Shown here in pieces: positions 52,813-61,212 of a DNA stretch of 64,000 nucleotides; within the stretch, counting starts at the first letter, position 1; each line of letters begins with the position of its first letter. The position numbers and the translations under genes were made by a program. The notes below the pieces were generated by a model. That model saw only the letters and a list, made by a program, of their open reading frames with translations. It searched no databases and was not told the DNA's origin. The DNA is from Actinomycetes bacterium (GTDB lineage Bacteria; Actinomycetota; Acidimicrobiia; Acidimicrobiales; RAAP-2). The DNA is taken from assembly GCA_021791845.1 (NCBI GenBank), contig JAJYVT010000008.1:1-64000 (forward strand), given 5' to 3'.

Positions 52813-53877
52813 CTACGCGCCCTCGGCCGCCGCGGCCTGGCTCGACACCCGCACGAGCGTCTCGAGCACGGCGAGCGCCCGGCCGGAGTCCACGGCGTCG
52901 GCCGCCCGGGCCACGCCGTCCGCCAGGTCGTCGGCCCGGCCGGCCACCAGCAGGGCGGCGGCCGCGTTCAGAAGGCCGATGTCGCGCCGCGCGCTCCGCT
53001 CCCCGTCGAGGACGCGCCGGATGATGGCGGCGTTGAACTCGGCGTTGCCGCCCCGAAGGTCCTCCATGCTCGCCGGGGAGAAGCCGAGGTCGGCGGGGTC
53101 GAGCCGCCAGGTGCGCACCTCGAAGTCCTCACCGTCGCCGGCGCCGGTCACCTCGAGCACGGTGGAGGGCGTGGTGACGCTCAACTCGTCCAGGCCGTCG
53201 TCGGCGTAGGCGACGATCGCCCGGCGGCTGCCGTTGGCGCCGAGGACCCCGGCCATGGTGGGCGCCATCGCCGGCTCGCTCACCCCCACGAGCTGGCGCC
53301 GCGTGCGGGCCGGGTTCGCCAGCGGCCCGAGGAAGTTGAACACGGTCGGGATCCCGAGCTCGCGGCGGACCGGGCCGGCGTAGCGCATTGCCGGGTGGAA
53401 GCGCGGGGCGAAGCAGAACCCCATCCCCGCCTCGGCGATGCACCGGGTCACGCCGGCCGGGCCGAGGTCCACCGCCACGCCCAGGGACTCCAGCACGTCG
53501 GCGGTGCCGACCGACGACGAGGCGGCCCGGTTCCCGTGCTTGCAGACGGGCGCCCCGGCGCCGGCGGCGATCAGGGCCGCCAGGGTCGAGACGTTGATGC
53601 TGGCCAAGCGGTCACCGCCGGTGCCCACCACGTCCACCAGCTGGTCGGAGAGCTCGGGGTCCAAGGGGAACGGCTCGGCGTGCGCCAGCATCGAGCGGAC
53701 GAAGCCGGTCATCTCCTCGACCGACTCCCCCTTGACCCGCAGGGCCGTGACGAAGGCCGCGACCTGGGCCGGAGTCGCCGCGCCCTCGAGGACCTGGCCG
53801 ATGACGGCCTCGGCCTCCGTCACGGAGAGCGACTGCCCGGCCACGAGCCGCGCCAGCACCGACGGCCAGCCGCCCAT
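52813..53877 (-). CDS. trpD: Anthranilate phosphoribosyltransferase
   Basis: Second committed step of tryptophan synthesis, joining anthranilate to PRPP. DVVGTGGDRLASINVSTLAALI contains the GTGGD PRPP loop (about 79-100); KHGNRAASSSVGTADVLE, FCFAPRFHPAMR and FNFLGPLANPAR are canonical. Length 354. ATG (MGGWPSVLARLVAG) is close to the family start; upstream GTG codons overlapping the acyl-CoA dehydrogenase are alternatives. No other trp gene is nearby; it follows an acyl-CoA dehydrogenase. Confidence 0.95.
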   Translation of the reverse strand: MGGWPSVLARLVAGQSLSVTEAEAVIGQVLEGAATPAQVAAFVTALRVKGESVEEMTGFVRSMLAHAEPFPLDPELSDQLVDVVGTGGDRLASINVSTLAALIAAGAGAPVCKHGNRAASSSVGTADVLESLGVAVDLGPAGVTRCIAEAGMGFCFAPRFHPAMRYAGPVRRELGIPTVFNFLGPLANPARTRRQLVGVSEPAMAPTMAGVLGANGSRRAIVAYADDGLDELSVTTPSTVLEVTGAGDGEDFEVRTWRLDPADLGFSPASMEDLRGGNAEFNAAIIRRVLDGERSARRDIGLLNAAAALLVAGRADDLADGVARAADAVDSGRALAVLETLVRVSSQAAAAEGA

Positions 53878-53954
53878 CCCCTCCAGGGTCGGACCGCCGG
53901 CCGGCGGGCGGCCCGGTTGCGCGCCAGTGGACGGCGCGGCGCCCGGCGGGTCGG

Positions 53955-55130
53955 TCAGTCCCACCACAGATCGCCGTCGAGGACACCCCGGCCGATGAGG
54001 TCGAGCTGCACCTGCGAGGTGCCCTCCACGATGGTGAGCTGCCTGGCGTCCCGGTACCACAGCTCGGTCGGGTGGTCCTCCATGTACCCCGCCGCGCCGA
54101 GGAGCTGCACGGCCAGCCCGGACGCCCGGACCGCCACCTCGGTGGCGAAGTACTTGGCCATGGACAGGAACGGCACGTCCGGCTTGGCGAACTTGCCGGC
54201 GTCCGACATGGCGGCGGCACGGTAGGTGAGCAGCCGGGCCGCCTCGATGTCGACGGCGCACTTGGCGATCTCCCACCGGATGCCCTGGAAGTCGGCGATG
54301 GTCTTGCCGAAGGCGGCACGCTCCTTCACGTACTCGGTGGCGTACATGAGGGCGCCCTCCGCCAGCCCGATCCCGCGGGCGGCGACGATCGGGCGCATGG
54401 AGTTGAGGCCCAGCATCGCCAGCCGGAACCCCCCGACCTCCCCGATCACGTTCTCGGGCGGCACCCGCACCCCGTCGAGGACCAGTTCTCCCGTGTCGAC
54501 GCCGCGCACCCCCATCTTCTTGTCGGTGCGGCCGACCGACACCCCGTCCCACCGCCGCTCGACGATGAAGGCGGTGATCGAGTCGTGCGCCCGGCTCTGG
54601 GGCTCGGCCGTCTTGGCGAACACCGTGTACCAGTCGGCCTCGCGGACCCCCGACATCCAGCACTTGGTGCCGGTGAGGACCCAGCCGCCCTCCCGGTCGG
54701 GGTCGGGCACCGCCCGGGTCCGCATGCCCATGACGTCGCTCCCGGCCTGGGGCTCGGAGAGGCCGAAGGCGGCCCGGAGCGACCCGTCGGCGATGCCCGG
54801 CAGGTAGCGGCGCTTCTGGTCGTCGTCGCCGGCGATCATGACCGGCCCGGTCGGCAGCCGGGTCAGGAGCAGCATGAGCGCGGCGGTGTTGGAGTACTTC
54901 GCCACCTCCTCGATGGCGATCGTCAGCCCCAGCACCCCTGCGCCGGCACCGCCGACGTCCTCGGGGATGCACAGGGCCAGCAGCCCGGCGTCGCGGAAGG
55001 TCTCGAACAGGTCGGCGGGGTACTCGCCGGTCTGGTCGATCTCGCGGGCTCGGGGCCGCACCTTGTCCTGGGCCAGGCGCCGGACGGACGCCTGGAGCGC
55101 TTGCAGTTCGTCGGAGAGCTCGAAGTTCAC
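53955..55130 (-). CDS. Acyl-CoA dehydrogenase
   Basis: FAD enzyme oxidising acyl-CoA to enoyl-CoA. FELSDELQALQASVRRLAQD start, AFGLSEPQAGSDVMGMRTRA, KCWMSGVREADWY and the C-terminal VQLLGAAGYMEDHPTELWYRDARQLTIVEGTSQVQ are typical. The catalytic base region around residues 245-250 and the LxxGTSQ segment fit. Length 391. GTG start. Forms a tight unit with trpD (about 80 bp apart), with no evident metabolic connection. Substrate chain length unknown. Confidence 0.93.
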   Translation of the reverse strand: MNFELSDELQALQASVRRLAQDKVRPRAREIDQTGEYPADLFETFRDAGLLALCIPEDVGGAGAGVLGLTIAIEEVAKYSNTAALMLLLTRLPTGPVMIAGDDDQKRRYLPGIADGSLRAAFGLSEPQAGSDVMGMRTRAVPDPDREGGWVLTGTKCWMSGVREADWYTVFAKTAEPQSRAHDSITAFIVERRWDGVSVGRTDKKMGVRGVDTGELVLDGVRVPPENVIGEVGGFRLAMLGLNSMRPIVAARGIGLAEGALMYATEYVKERAAFGKTIADFQGIRWEIAKCAVDIEAARLLTYRAAAMSDAGKFAKPDVPFLSMAKYFATEVAVRASGLAVQLLGAAGYMEDHPTELWYRDARQLTIVEGTSQVQLDLIGRGVLDGDLWWD

Positions 55131-55264
55131 GGGAGGACGCTATCTCGCGTGGAGCGCACCTCCCGTGACCGGAGCGACCGCCGCCGCGGTTTCCACCGCC
55201 GGGCATCGGGGCACGGTCCGACCCATGCCGACCGCGCTCCTGGACCGCTGAACAGGCGCGCCTC

Positions 55265-56191
55265 GTGTCGTCCTCTGCCCTGAGCGCGGCGCTGGCCCTC
55301 GTGGCGGCGTGCTCCAACGCCACGTCCAACGTCCTCCAGCGGATGGCCAACCGCGAGGAGACGGGCGTGCGGACCCTCTCGCTCAGGTTGGTGAAGGACC
55401 TGCTCCGCAACCCGTTGTGGTTCGCCGGCGTCGGCGCGGTCATGCTCTCGTTCGTCCTCCAGGCCAGCGCCCTGCGGTACGGGCCGCTGGCGCTGGTCGA
55501 GCCCCTGATCGTGGCCGAGCTGCCGCTCACGTTCGTGGGCGCGGCCCTGTTCCTCCACGCTCCCCTGGGACGGCGGGAATGGGCGGCGGCCGTGGTGATG
55601 GCCGGCGGCCTGGGCGCACTCGTCTGGTTCCTCGACCCCCACGGCGGGCAGGGTGCGTCGGTGTCCGCGGTCAAGTGGGCCGTCGGGCTCGGCCTGTGCG
55701 TCGGCGCGGTGGTCGCGCTGGTCGCCGCCGGCGTCCGCACCAGCGGCAACCGCCGGGCCGCCCTCTACGGCGTGGCCACCGGCATCGAGTTCGGCATCAC
55801 CGCCGCCCTGATGAAGGGCGCCGTCGGCTCGCTGTCGCGCGGCCCGGTGGCCGTGCTCAGCGCGTGGGAGACCTACGCCATGGTGGTGGCGGGCATCGGG
55901 GGGATGTTCCTGCTGCAGAACGCCCTGCAGGCCGGCAAGATCGTGGCCGCCCAACCGGGCATCACCCTGCTCGACCCCTTCGTCGCCATCATGTGGGGGA
56001 TCTTCGCCTTCGGCGAGCAACCGGCGCCGGGCGCGGTGCACCTCGGCCTCGCCGTGGGCGGCGGGGTCGTCATGGTGGCCGGCGCCCTCCTCCTCAGCCG
56101 TTCACCGGTGCTCGAGCACGGCCGGGAGCCCACGGCGGAGCCGTCCGGGCCGTCCGACCCCGGAGTCAGGCAGACTTCCGGCGCTGCCTGA
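55265..56191 (+). CDS. DMT-superfamily transporter (EamA/NIPA-like)
   Basis: Integral membrane protein with about nine hydrophobic helices spread over 308 residues, including the repeat-pair blocks LVEPLIVAELPLTFVGAALFL and AAQPGITLLDPFVAIMWGIF. This is the EamA-like half-repeat pattern of the drug/metabolite transporter superfamily; the latter motif also resembles NIPA magnesium transporters. C-terminal 40 residues are hydrophilic. GTG start. Ends 26 bp inside the opposing whiB gene. Substrate unknown. Confidence 0.82.
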   Translation: MSSSALSAALALVAACSNATSNVLQRMANREETGVRTLSLRLVKDLLRNPLWFAGVGAVMLSFVLQASALRYGPLALVEPLIVAELPLTFVGAALFLHAPLGRREWAAAVVMAGGLGALVWFLDPHGGQGASVSAVKWAVGLGLCVGAVVALVAAGVRTSGNRRAALYGVATGIEFGITAALMKGAVGSLSRGPVAVLSAWETYAMVVAGIGGMFLLQNALQAGKIVAAQPGITLLDPFVAIMWGIFAFGEQPAPGAVHLGLAVGGGVVMVAGALLLSRSPVLEHGREPTAEPSGPSDPGVRQTSGAA

Positions 56192-56402
56192 GGATGCGAC
56201 GGCGCTCCCGCTCCGTGGTGCCGCCCCAGATGCCCTCCCGCTCGCGGTTGGCCAGGGCGTGCTCGAGGCACGCCTGGCGGACGGGGCACTCGGCGCAGAC
56301 GGCCTTCGCCGGCTCCGCGTCGTCGTCCTCGTCGGTCGCCGGGTAGAAAATCTCGACGTCGATGCCCCGGCAGGCCGCCCGCTTGCGCCACGTGGCGATC
56401 AT
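56166..56402 (-). CDS. WhiB-family Fe-S transcriptional regulator
   Basis: Actinobacterial Fe-S redox regulator. Four cysteines in order: CRG near residue 11 and C-AEC-PVRQAC near 35-44, fitting the C-(x)n-CxxC-(x)5-C cluster pattern. The turn GIWGGTTERERR and a basic tail RRILRQRRKSA for DNA binding follow. Length 78 with ATG at 56402; GTG at 56411 is possible. Four Asp/Glu (DEDDDAE) lie between the first and second Cys. The WhiB subtype (WhiB1/2-like) is not certain. Its 3' end overlaps the DMT gene. Confidence 0.93.
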   Translation of the reverse strand: MIATWRKRAACRGIDVEIFYPATDEDDDAEPAKAVCAECPVRQACLEHALANREREGIWGGTTERERRRILRQRRKSA

Positions 56403-56638
56403 GGAACGCACATCCTCTGCAATGGTCTGGTTGGACCTGCCGACACTCCTGGCCAGCCCGGGGGCTCCCCAAGCGCCCGCCCGAATCCGGCAGAACGACA
56501 ATTATGGCGCGACCGACCGCGCGCTGTAAAGACCAGGCCGCGGCGGGCTCGGGCCCTGGCCAGGGAGGATGCCGCCCCGGCGCGGCCCGTGCCGGCGGGA
56601 CCCCCGGCCGCAGCCGGAGGAGGCGGGCGCCGGCCTCG

Positions 56639-57268
56639 TCAACCCAGGGGCAGGGGCTCGGTCCGTCCCTCCAGGTCGGCCAGGAGCTCGGCTCGCACCG
56701 CGTCGTCGAGCGGGGTGCGAGCCTCGTACTCGGGGTGGCGGGCGGCCAGGGCCACCGGCTCGGTGGCAGAGCGGAGGCGGGCTGCGCCGTCGAACGGGAA
56801 CCGCAGGTAGTGGACCGCCGGCGTCACCGTCTCCCGAGTGAGGGACTCGGCGTGGCTCGCCTCCGGCTCGCTCGCGACCACGGCCTGCGGGCCGGCTCCC
56901 GGTGCGCCGACTTCGAGCGCCAGCGCCCGCTCGATCCCGACGAGGCGCGGCAGCCAGTGGCGGAGGTCCGCCTCGGAGGTCAGCTCCAAGAACAGGGTGG
57001 CCGAGAGGTCCCCGGGAGCCGGCAGGAGGCGGTTGTAGACGTCCAGCTCGTGCTGGATGCCCTCGTCGGTGGCGATGCGCTCGGCCCGGGCCATCTCCTG
57101 GACCTGGAACCTCACCGTGTCCCAGCACTCGAAGACGACGGTCGCGATCGGCCCGAGGGGGACCCGCCGGCGCCGCTTCAATGCCATGACCCGTTGCCGG
57201 TAGTCGTCGCGGACCCGCTCGTAGGCGCGCAGGTCCAGGATGTCCTCGATCGACAACCCGCCGGTCAC
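56639..57268 (-). CDS. DUF3501 family protein
   Basis: Conserved protein of unknown function. LSIEDILDLRAYERVRDDYRQRVMALKRRRRVPLGP, IRFQVQEMARAERI-like sequence (VRFQVQEMARAERI), ELDVYNRLLPAPGDLSATLFLELTSEADLRHWLP, and SLTRETVTPAVHYLRFPF are the family blocks. Length about 209 with GTG at 57268; TTG at 57256 is an alternative. It usually travels with rubrerythrin and a heterodisulfide-reductase-like Fe-S protein; here rubrerythrin is 82 bp upstream and the Fe-S protein is absent. A redox-stress role is inferred. Confidence 0.85.
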   Translation of the reverse strand: MTGGLSIEDILDLRAYERVRDDYRQRVMALKRRRRVPLGPIATVVFECWDTVRFQVQEMARAERIATDEGIQHELDVYNRLLPAPGDLSATLFLELTSEADLRHWLPRLVGIERALALEVGAPGAGPQAVVASEPEASHAESLTRETVTPAVHYLRFPFDGAARLRSATEPVALAARHPEYEARTPLDDAVRAELLADLEGRTEPLPLG

Positions 57269-57350
57269 GGCTGTGACGGGCCCATGGCGGGGCGAAGGAC
57301 CTGCAGGTGCGGGCTGGGCGGTTCGGGGGGACGGCGGGGCCGCGAGCCGG

Positions 57351-57770
57351 TCAGGAGACCGACTCGAGGCCCTTGGTGAACCGTCCGGCGTGCGACTTCT
57401 CGGCTCGGGCGAGCGTCTCGAGCCACTCGGCGACCTCGTCGAACCCCTCGTCACGGGCGGTCTTGGCGAAGCCGGGGTACATCTCCGTGTACTCGTAGGT
57501 CTCGCCCTCGATGGCGCTCTTCAGGTTGTCGGCGGTGGCGCCGACCTTGGCCCCGGTCACCGGGTCGCCGACCTCCTTGAGGAAGTCGAAGTGCCCGAAG
57601 GCGTGCCCCGTCTCACCCTCGGCCACGGACCGGAAGAGGGCGGCCACGTCGGGGTAGCCCTCGACGTCCGCCTTCTGTGCGAAGTAGAGGTAGCGGCGGT
57701 TGGCCTGGCTCTCGCCCGCGAACGCCACCTTGAGGTTCTCCTCGGTCTTGGATCCCTTCAACTCGGGCAT
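57351..57770 (-). CDS. Rubrerythrin (di-iron peroxide reductase)
   Basis: Diiron four-helix-bundle protein that reduces hydrogen peroxide. [22 protein letters not shown] is the first iron-binding helix (Glu near 20); [14 protein letters not shown] provides the next Glu and His; [15 protein letters not shown] and EKSHAGRF supply the rest. Length 139, so the C-terminal rubredoxin domain is missing, as in many short rubrerythrins. ATG has GGAGGA about four bases upstream. Divergent from glpD. Confidence 0.95.
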   Translation of the reverse strand: MPELKGSKTEENLKVAFAGESQANRRYLYFAQKADVEGYPDVAALFRSVAEGETGHAFGHFDFLKEVGDPVTGAKVGATADNLKSAIEGETYEYTEMYPGFAKTARDEGFDEVAEWLETLARAEKSHAGRFTKGLESVS

Positions 57771-57808
57771 TGCTCCTCCTGGATTCGCTGTGATGGACGC
57801 TCGAGCTC

Positions 57809-57814
57809 ACGATA
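57809..57814 (-). promoter_or_regulatory. Possible -10 of the rubrerythrin operon
   Basis: TATCGT on the minus strand fits TANNNT, about 40 bp upstream of the rubrerythrin ATG, giving a leader of about 30 bases with the ribosome-binding site GGAGGA. The -35 is not clear. Confidence 0.4.
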
Positions 57815-57964
57815 CGACGACAGGGTGACGGAGCCCGTGCGGCGTGCGCATGAGGCGCGGATCCTACCCTCCGCCGCCCGCCCACCAAGACGGGCCGGCG
57901 CGGCAGGGGGCGCCGGCACTGCACGCGGGGACGGGCTCCGACACGGCTGTGGCAGTCTGTGCCG

Positions 57965-59653
57965 ATGAGCGGGTTCGACCGCGCCGGCGCGCTCGAGCGC
58001 CTGTCGGCCGAGGAGTTCGACGTGCTGGTGGTGGGCGGCGGCGTCACCGGCGCCGGGGTCGCCCTCGACGCGGCGAGCCGAGGGCTGCGCACGGCGCTCG
58101 TCGACAAGGGCGATTTCGCCTCGGGGACCTCGTCCAAGTCCTCCAAGCTCGTCCACGGCGGCCTGCGCTACCTCCAGCAACGCGAGGTGGCGCTCGTGTA
58201 CGAAAGCCTGGCAGAGCGCCAGCTCCTGCTGCACAACGCGTCGCACCTGGTCCGGCCGCTCCCGTTCCTGATCCCGTTGTTCGGCCATGGGGGTGTCGTC
58301 CAGAAGGCGGTCGCCCGCTCGTTCGCCACGGCGCTGTGGCTCTACGACGCGACGGGGGGGTGGCGGATCGGGAGCCGGCACCGGCGGATCGACCGTGGAG
58401 AGGCCCTTGCGCACGTGCCGGGGCTCCGTGCCGACGACCTGGTCGCCGGGTTCCTCTACATGGACGCCCGTGCCGACGACGCCCGCCTGACCCTGTCGGT
58501 GCTCCGCACGGCGGTCCAGGAGCACGGTGCGGTGGGCGCCAACTACGCCGAGGTGACGGGCCTCGTGACCGACGCGTCAGGCACCGTCCGCGGCGCGAGG
58601 GTCAGTCCCAAGGTCATGCCGGGCACGACCGGATCGTTCGGCGACGCGGCGGAGGGCCCGGACTTCGACGTCCGGGCCAAGGTCGTGGTGAACGCAGCGG
58701 GGGTCTGGGCGGACGAGGTCCGGGCTCTCGACCACCAGGGCGCCCGCCAGCTGCTGCGGCCGGCCAAGGGCGTCCACCTCTCGGTGCCGGCCGACCGGCT
58801 CCCCTGCGACATCGCCGCCGTGCTCCCCGTGCACGGCGACCGTCGGTCGGTCTTCGTCCTGCCCTGGCCCGGTGCGGACCGCACGTACATCGGCACGACC
58901 GACACCCCCTACCGCGGGTCGCTCGACCTGCCCACCTGCACGCCCGAGGACGTCGACTACCTCCTCTCGGCGGTGAACCGGTCGACGACGGCCGAGCTCA
59001 CGCCGGCCGACGTGACCGCGGTGTGGGCCGGCCTGCGGCCGCTCCTGGCCGACGGTCACGGCCGGCGGGTGTCGAGCCGCACCGCCGACCTGTCGCGCCG
59101 TCACTCCGTCCGCACCGATCCCGACGGCCTCGTCACGGTCACCGGCGGCAAGCTCACGACCTACCGGCGGATGGCGGAGGACACGATGCGCCAGGTCCTC
59201 GCCGTGCTCGGGCCCGAGTGCCGTGCGCCGACCCGCTCGCAGACCAAGCACCTCCCCCTGCTCGGCGCCCCCGGCGACGGTTCGCCGCCGGACGACCATC
59301 TCGGCTCGCGCTACGGCACCGAGGCCGCCGCGGTCCGGGCGCTGGCAGACGGGCGGCCGGAGCTGCTCGAGCCGGTGGTCGAGGGCCTCCCCTACCTGGG
59401 AGCCGAGGTGGTGTTCGCGGTGCGTGCCGAGATGGCCCAATCGGTCGAGGACGTGCTCGCCCGCCGGACCCGTGCCGTCCTGGAGGACGGGCGCGCCGCC
59501 GCCGCCGCGGCGCGGGCCGTCGCCCGGTTGATGGCACCCGACCTCGGCTGGACGGAGGAGCAGGCAGCCCGCCACGCCGACCACTACGCCGGCGTGGTCG
59601 CGGCCGAGCTGGACCACGCCGGCGTGCCCGCCGCCGTCGGCGGCAGCCGGTGA
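57965..59653 (+). CDS. glpD: Glycerol-3-phosphate dehydrogenase (GlpD, FAD)
   Basis: Membrane-associated flavoenzyme oxidising sn-glycerol-3-phosphate to DHAP and passing electrons to quinone. FAD site VVGGGVTGAGVALDAASRG (about 22-40), KGDFASGTSSKSSKLVHGGLRYL, NAAGVWADEVR and GTTDTPYRG are typical, and a C-terminal helical domain is present. Length 562. ATG at 57965; GTG two codons earlier is possible and neither has a clear ribosome-binding site. First gene of a three-gene unit with an FAD oxidase and a glycerol-kinase-like enzyme. Confidence 0.95.
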   Translation: MSGFDRAGALERLSAEEFDVLVVGGGVTGAGVALDAASRGLRTALVDKGDFASGTSSKSSKLVHGGLRYLQQREVALVYESLAERQLLLHNASHLVRPLPFLIPLFGHGGVVQKAVARSFATALWLYDATGGWRIGSRHRRIDRGEALAHVPGLRADDLVAGFLYMDARADDARLTLSVLRTAVQEHGAVGANYAEVTGLVTDASGTVRGARVSPKVMPGTTGSFGDAAEGPDFDVRAKVVVNAAGVWADEVRALDHQGARQLLRPAKGVHLSVPADRLPCDIAAVLPVHGDRRSVFVLPWPGADRTYIGTTDTPYRGSLDLPTCTPEDVDYLLSAVNRSTTAELTPADVTAVWAGLRPLLADGHGRRVSSRTADLSRRHSVRTDPDGLVTVTGGKLTTYRRMAEDTMRQVLAVLGPECRAPTRSQTKHLPLLGAPGDGSPPDDHLGSRYGTEAAAVRALADGRPELLEPVVEGLPYLGAEVVFAVRAEMAQSVEDVLARRTRAVLEDGRAAAAAARAVARLMAPDLGWTEEQAARHADHYAGVVAAELDHAGVPAAVGGSR

Positions 59654-61212
59654 CGGCGCCCCCGACGGCGCCCGGTCCCGGCGGTCCGGGCCTGACAGCC
59701 GCCCACCAGGTAGTCGTCGCCCCCACGGCGATCGAAGGCGGGGCGGCGGGGGCGACGGAGCGGTTGGCCGGACAGCGCGTCCCGGTGCCCACGGCCCTGC
59801 TGGACCGGGCACGGGCCCTCGGGGCCGAGGTGGAAGAGGGCGAGAGCGCCCGGGCCGAGGCAGGGCGGGACTGGTGGCCCCTGGCCATCGGCTGGGCGGC
59901 CGACGGCTTGGTGCCGGCACGGCCCGGCGCCGTCGTCCGGCCCTCGACGGCACAGCAGGTCGCCGGCGTGCTGGCTGCGTGCAGCGAGGCACGGGTCCCG
60001 GTCACGGCGGCGGCCGGGCGCAGCGGGGTCTGCGGCGGCGCCGTCCCCGTGTTCGGCGGCATCTCCCTCGACTGCACCGGCCTGACGGGTCCCGTGGACG
60101 TCGACGAGGAGTCGCTCGTGGCCGAGGTGCCGGCCGGCACTGCCGGGCGCCGGCTCGAGGACACGTTGCGAGGCACGGGCGCCGGGTTCACGCTCGGCCA
60201 CTGGCCCCAGTCCATCGACCTGTCGACGGTGGGCGGCTGGGTGGCCTGCCGGAGCGCCGGCCAGTACTCCACCCGCTACGGGAAGATCGAGGACATGGTG
60301 GCCGGGTTGGAGGTGGCCCTGGCCGACGGCCGTCTCGTGCGCACCGGCGGGCAGGGGCCGCGGTCGGCGACCGGGCCGACACTGACGCAGCTGTTCACCG
60401 GGAGCGAAGGGGTGCTTGGCGTGGTGACGCGGGCCTGGCTCCGGGTGCACCCCTCGCCGGCGGCGGAGGGCCGTCGCGCCCTCGGCTTCGCCAGCTTTGG
60501 CGAGGGGTTGGAGGCCTGCCGCCGGATCATGCGGCGGGGTGCGACCCCGGCCGTGCTCCGTCTCTACGACCGCACCGAGTCGGAGCGCTCCTTCGGCCGA
60601 GGCGACTGCTGCGTCCTGGTGGTGCTCGACGAGGCGGACCCCGCCCTCCTCGGGGCGACGCTCCGGGTCGTCGACGAGGAGTGCACGTCGTCCGAGGCCC
60701 TCGACGAGGGGCTGGTCGGGCAGTGGCTGGAGCGCCGCAACGACGTCTCGGCCCTGGAGCCGCTGTGGCGGGCAGGGATCGTCGTGGACACCGCCGAGGT
60801 CGCCGGCCGCTGGCGGGTCCTCGGCGGACTGGCGGCCGACGTGGTGGCGGCGCTGCAGGCGCTCGACGGCACCGTCGCCGCCTCCGTCCATCTCTCGCAC
60901 GCCTACCCCGACGGCGCCTGCCTCTACTTCACCTTCGCCGGGCGCACCGCCACCGCCACCGCCACCGCCACCGCCACCGAGCCTTACTACCGCAGTGCCT
61001 GGGACGCCCTCACGACCGTCGTCATGGCTGGCGGCGCCGCCATCAGCCACCACCACGGCATCGGGCTCAACCGGGGCCGCTTCCTGGCTCCGTCGCTCGG
61101 GGCCGCCCACGCCGTCCTCGCCGACGTCAAGCGATCGCTCGACCCCGCCGGCATCCTGAACCCGGGAAAGCTCGGGCTGCCCACCACGTTCGGGGAGGTG
61201 CCGTGGCCCTGA
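59650..61212 (+). CDS. FAD-linked oxidase (alkylglycerone-phosphate synthase-like)
   Basis: VAO/PCMH-fold flavoprotein. FAD-binding domain with VPVTAAAGRSGVCGGAVPVFG (about 117-137) and WVACRSAGQYSTRYGKIEDMV; C-terminal cap ends with SHHHGIGLNRGRF and LDPAGILNPGKLG. These last motifs match alkyldihydroxyacetonephosphate synthase (AGPS) and its bacterial relatives. Length 520. GTG overlaps the glpD stop (GTGA). A short Thr-Ala repeat interrupts a loop near residue 434. Ether-lipid synthesis or oxidation of a glycerol-like alcohol are both possible. Confidence 0.85.
   Translation: MTAPPTAPGPGGPGLTAAHQVVVAPTAIEGGAAGATERLAGQRVPVPTALLDRARALGAEVEEGESARAEAGRDWWPLAIGWAADGLVPARPGAVVRPSTAQQVAGVLAACSEARVPVTAAAGRSGVCGGAVPVFGGISLDCTGLTGPVDVDEESLVAEVPAGTAGRRLEDTLRGTGAGFTLGHWPQSIDLSTVGGWVACRSAGQYSTRYGKIEDMVAGLEVALADGRLVRTGGQGPRSATGPTLTQLFTGSEGVLGVVTRAWLRVHPSPAAEGRRALGFASFGEGLEACRRIMRRGATPAVLRLYDRTESERSFGRGDCCVLVVLDEADPALLGATLRVVDEECTSSEALDEGLVGQWLERRNDVSALEPLWRAGIVVDTAEVAGRWRVLGGLAADVVAALQALDGTVAASVHLSHAYPDGACLYFTFAGRTATATATATATEPYYRSAWDALTTVVMAGGAAISHHHGIGLNRGRFLAPSLGAAHAVLADVKRSLDPAGILNPGKLGLPTTFGEVPWP
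60945..60978. repeat. 6-bp tandem repeat in the FAD oxidase
   Basis: Five and a half copies of CACCGC, in frame, encoding Thr-Ala-Thr-Ala. Copy-number changes would not shift the frame. Confidence 0.85.
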
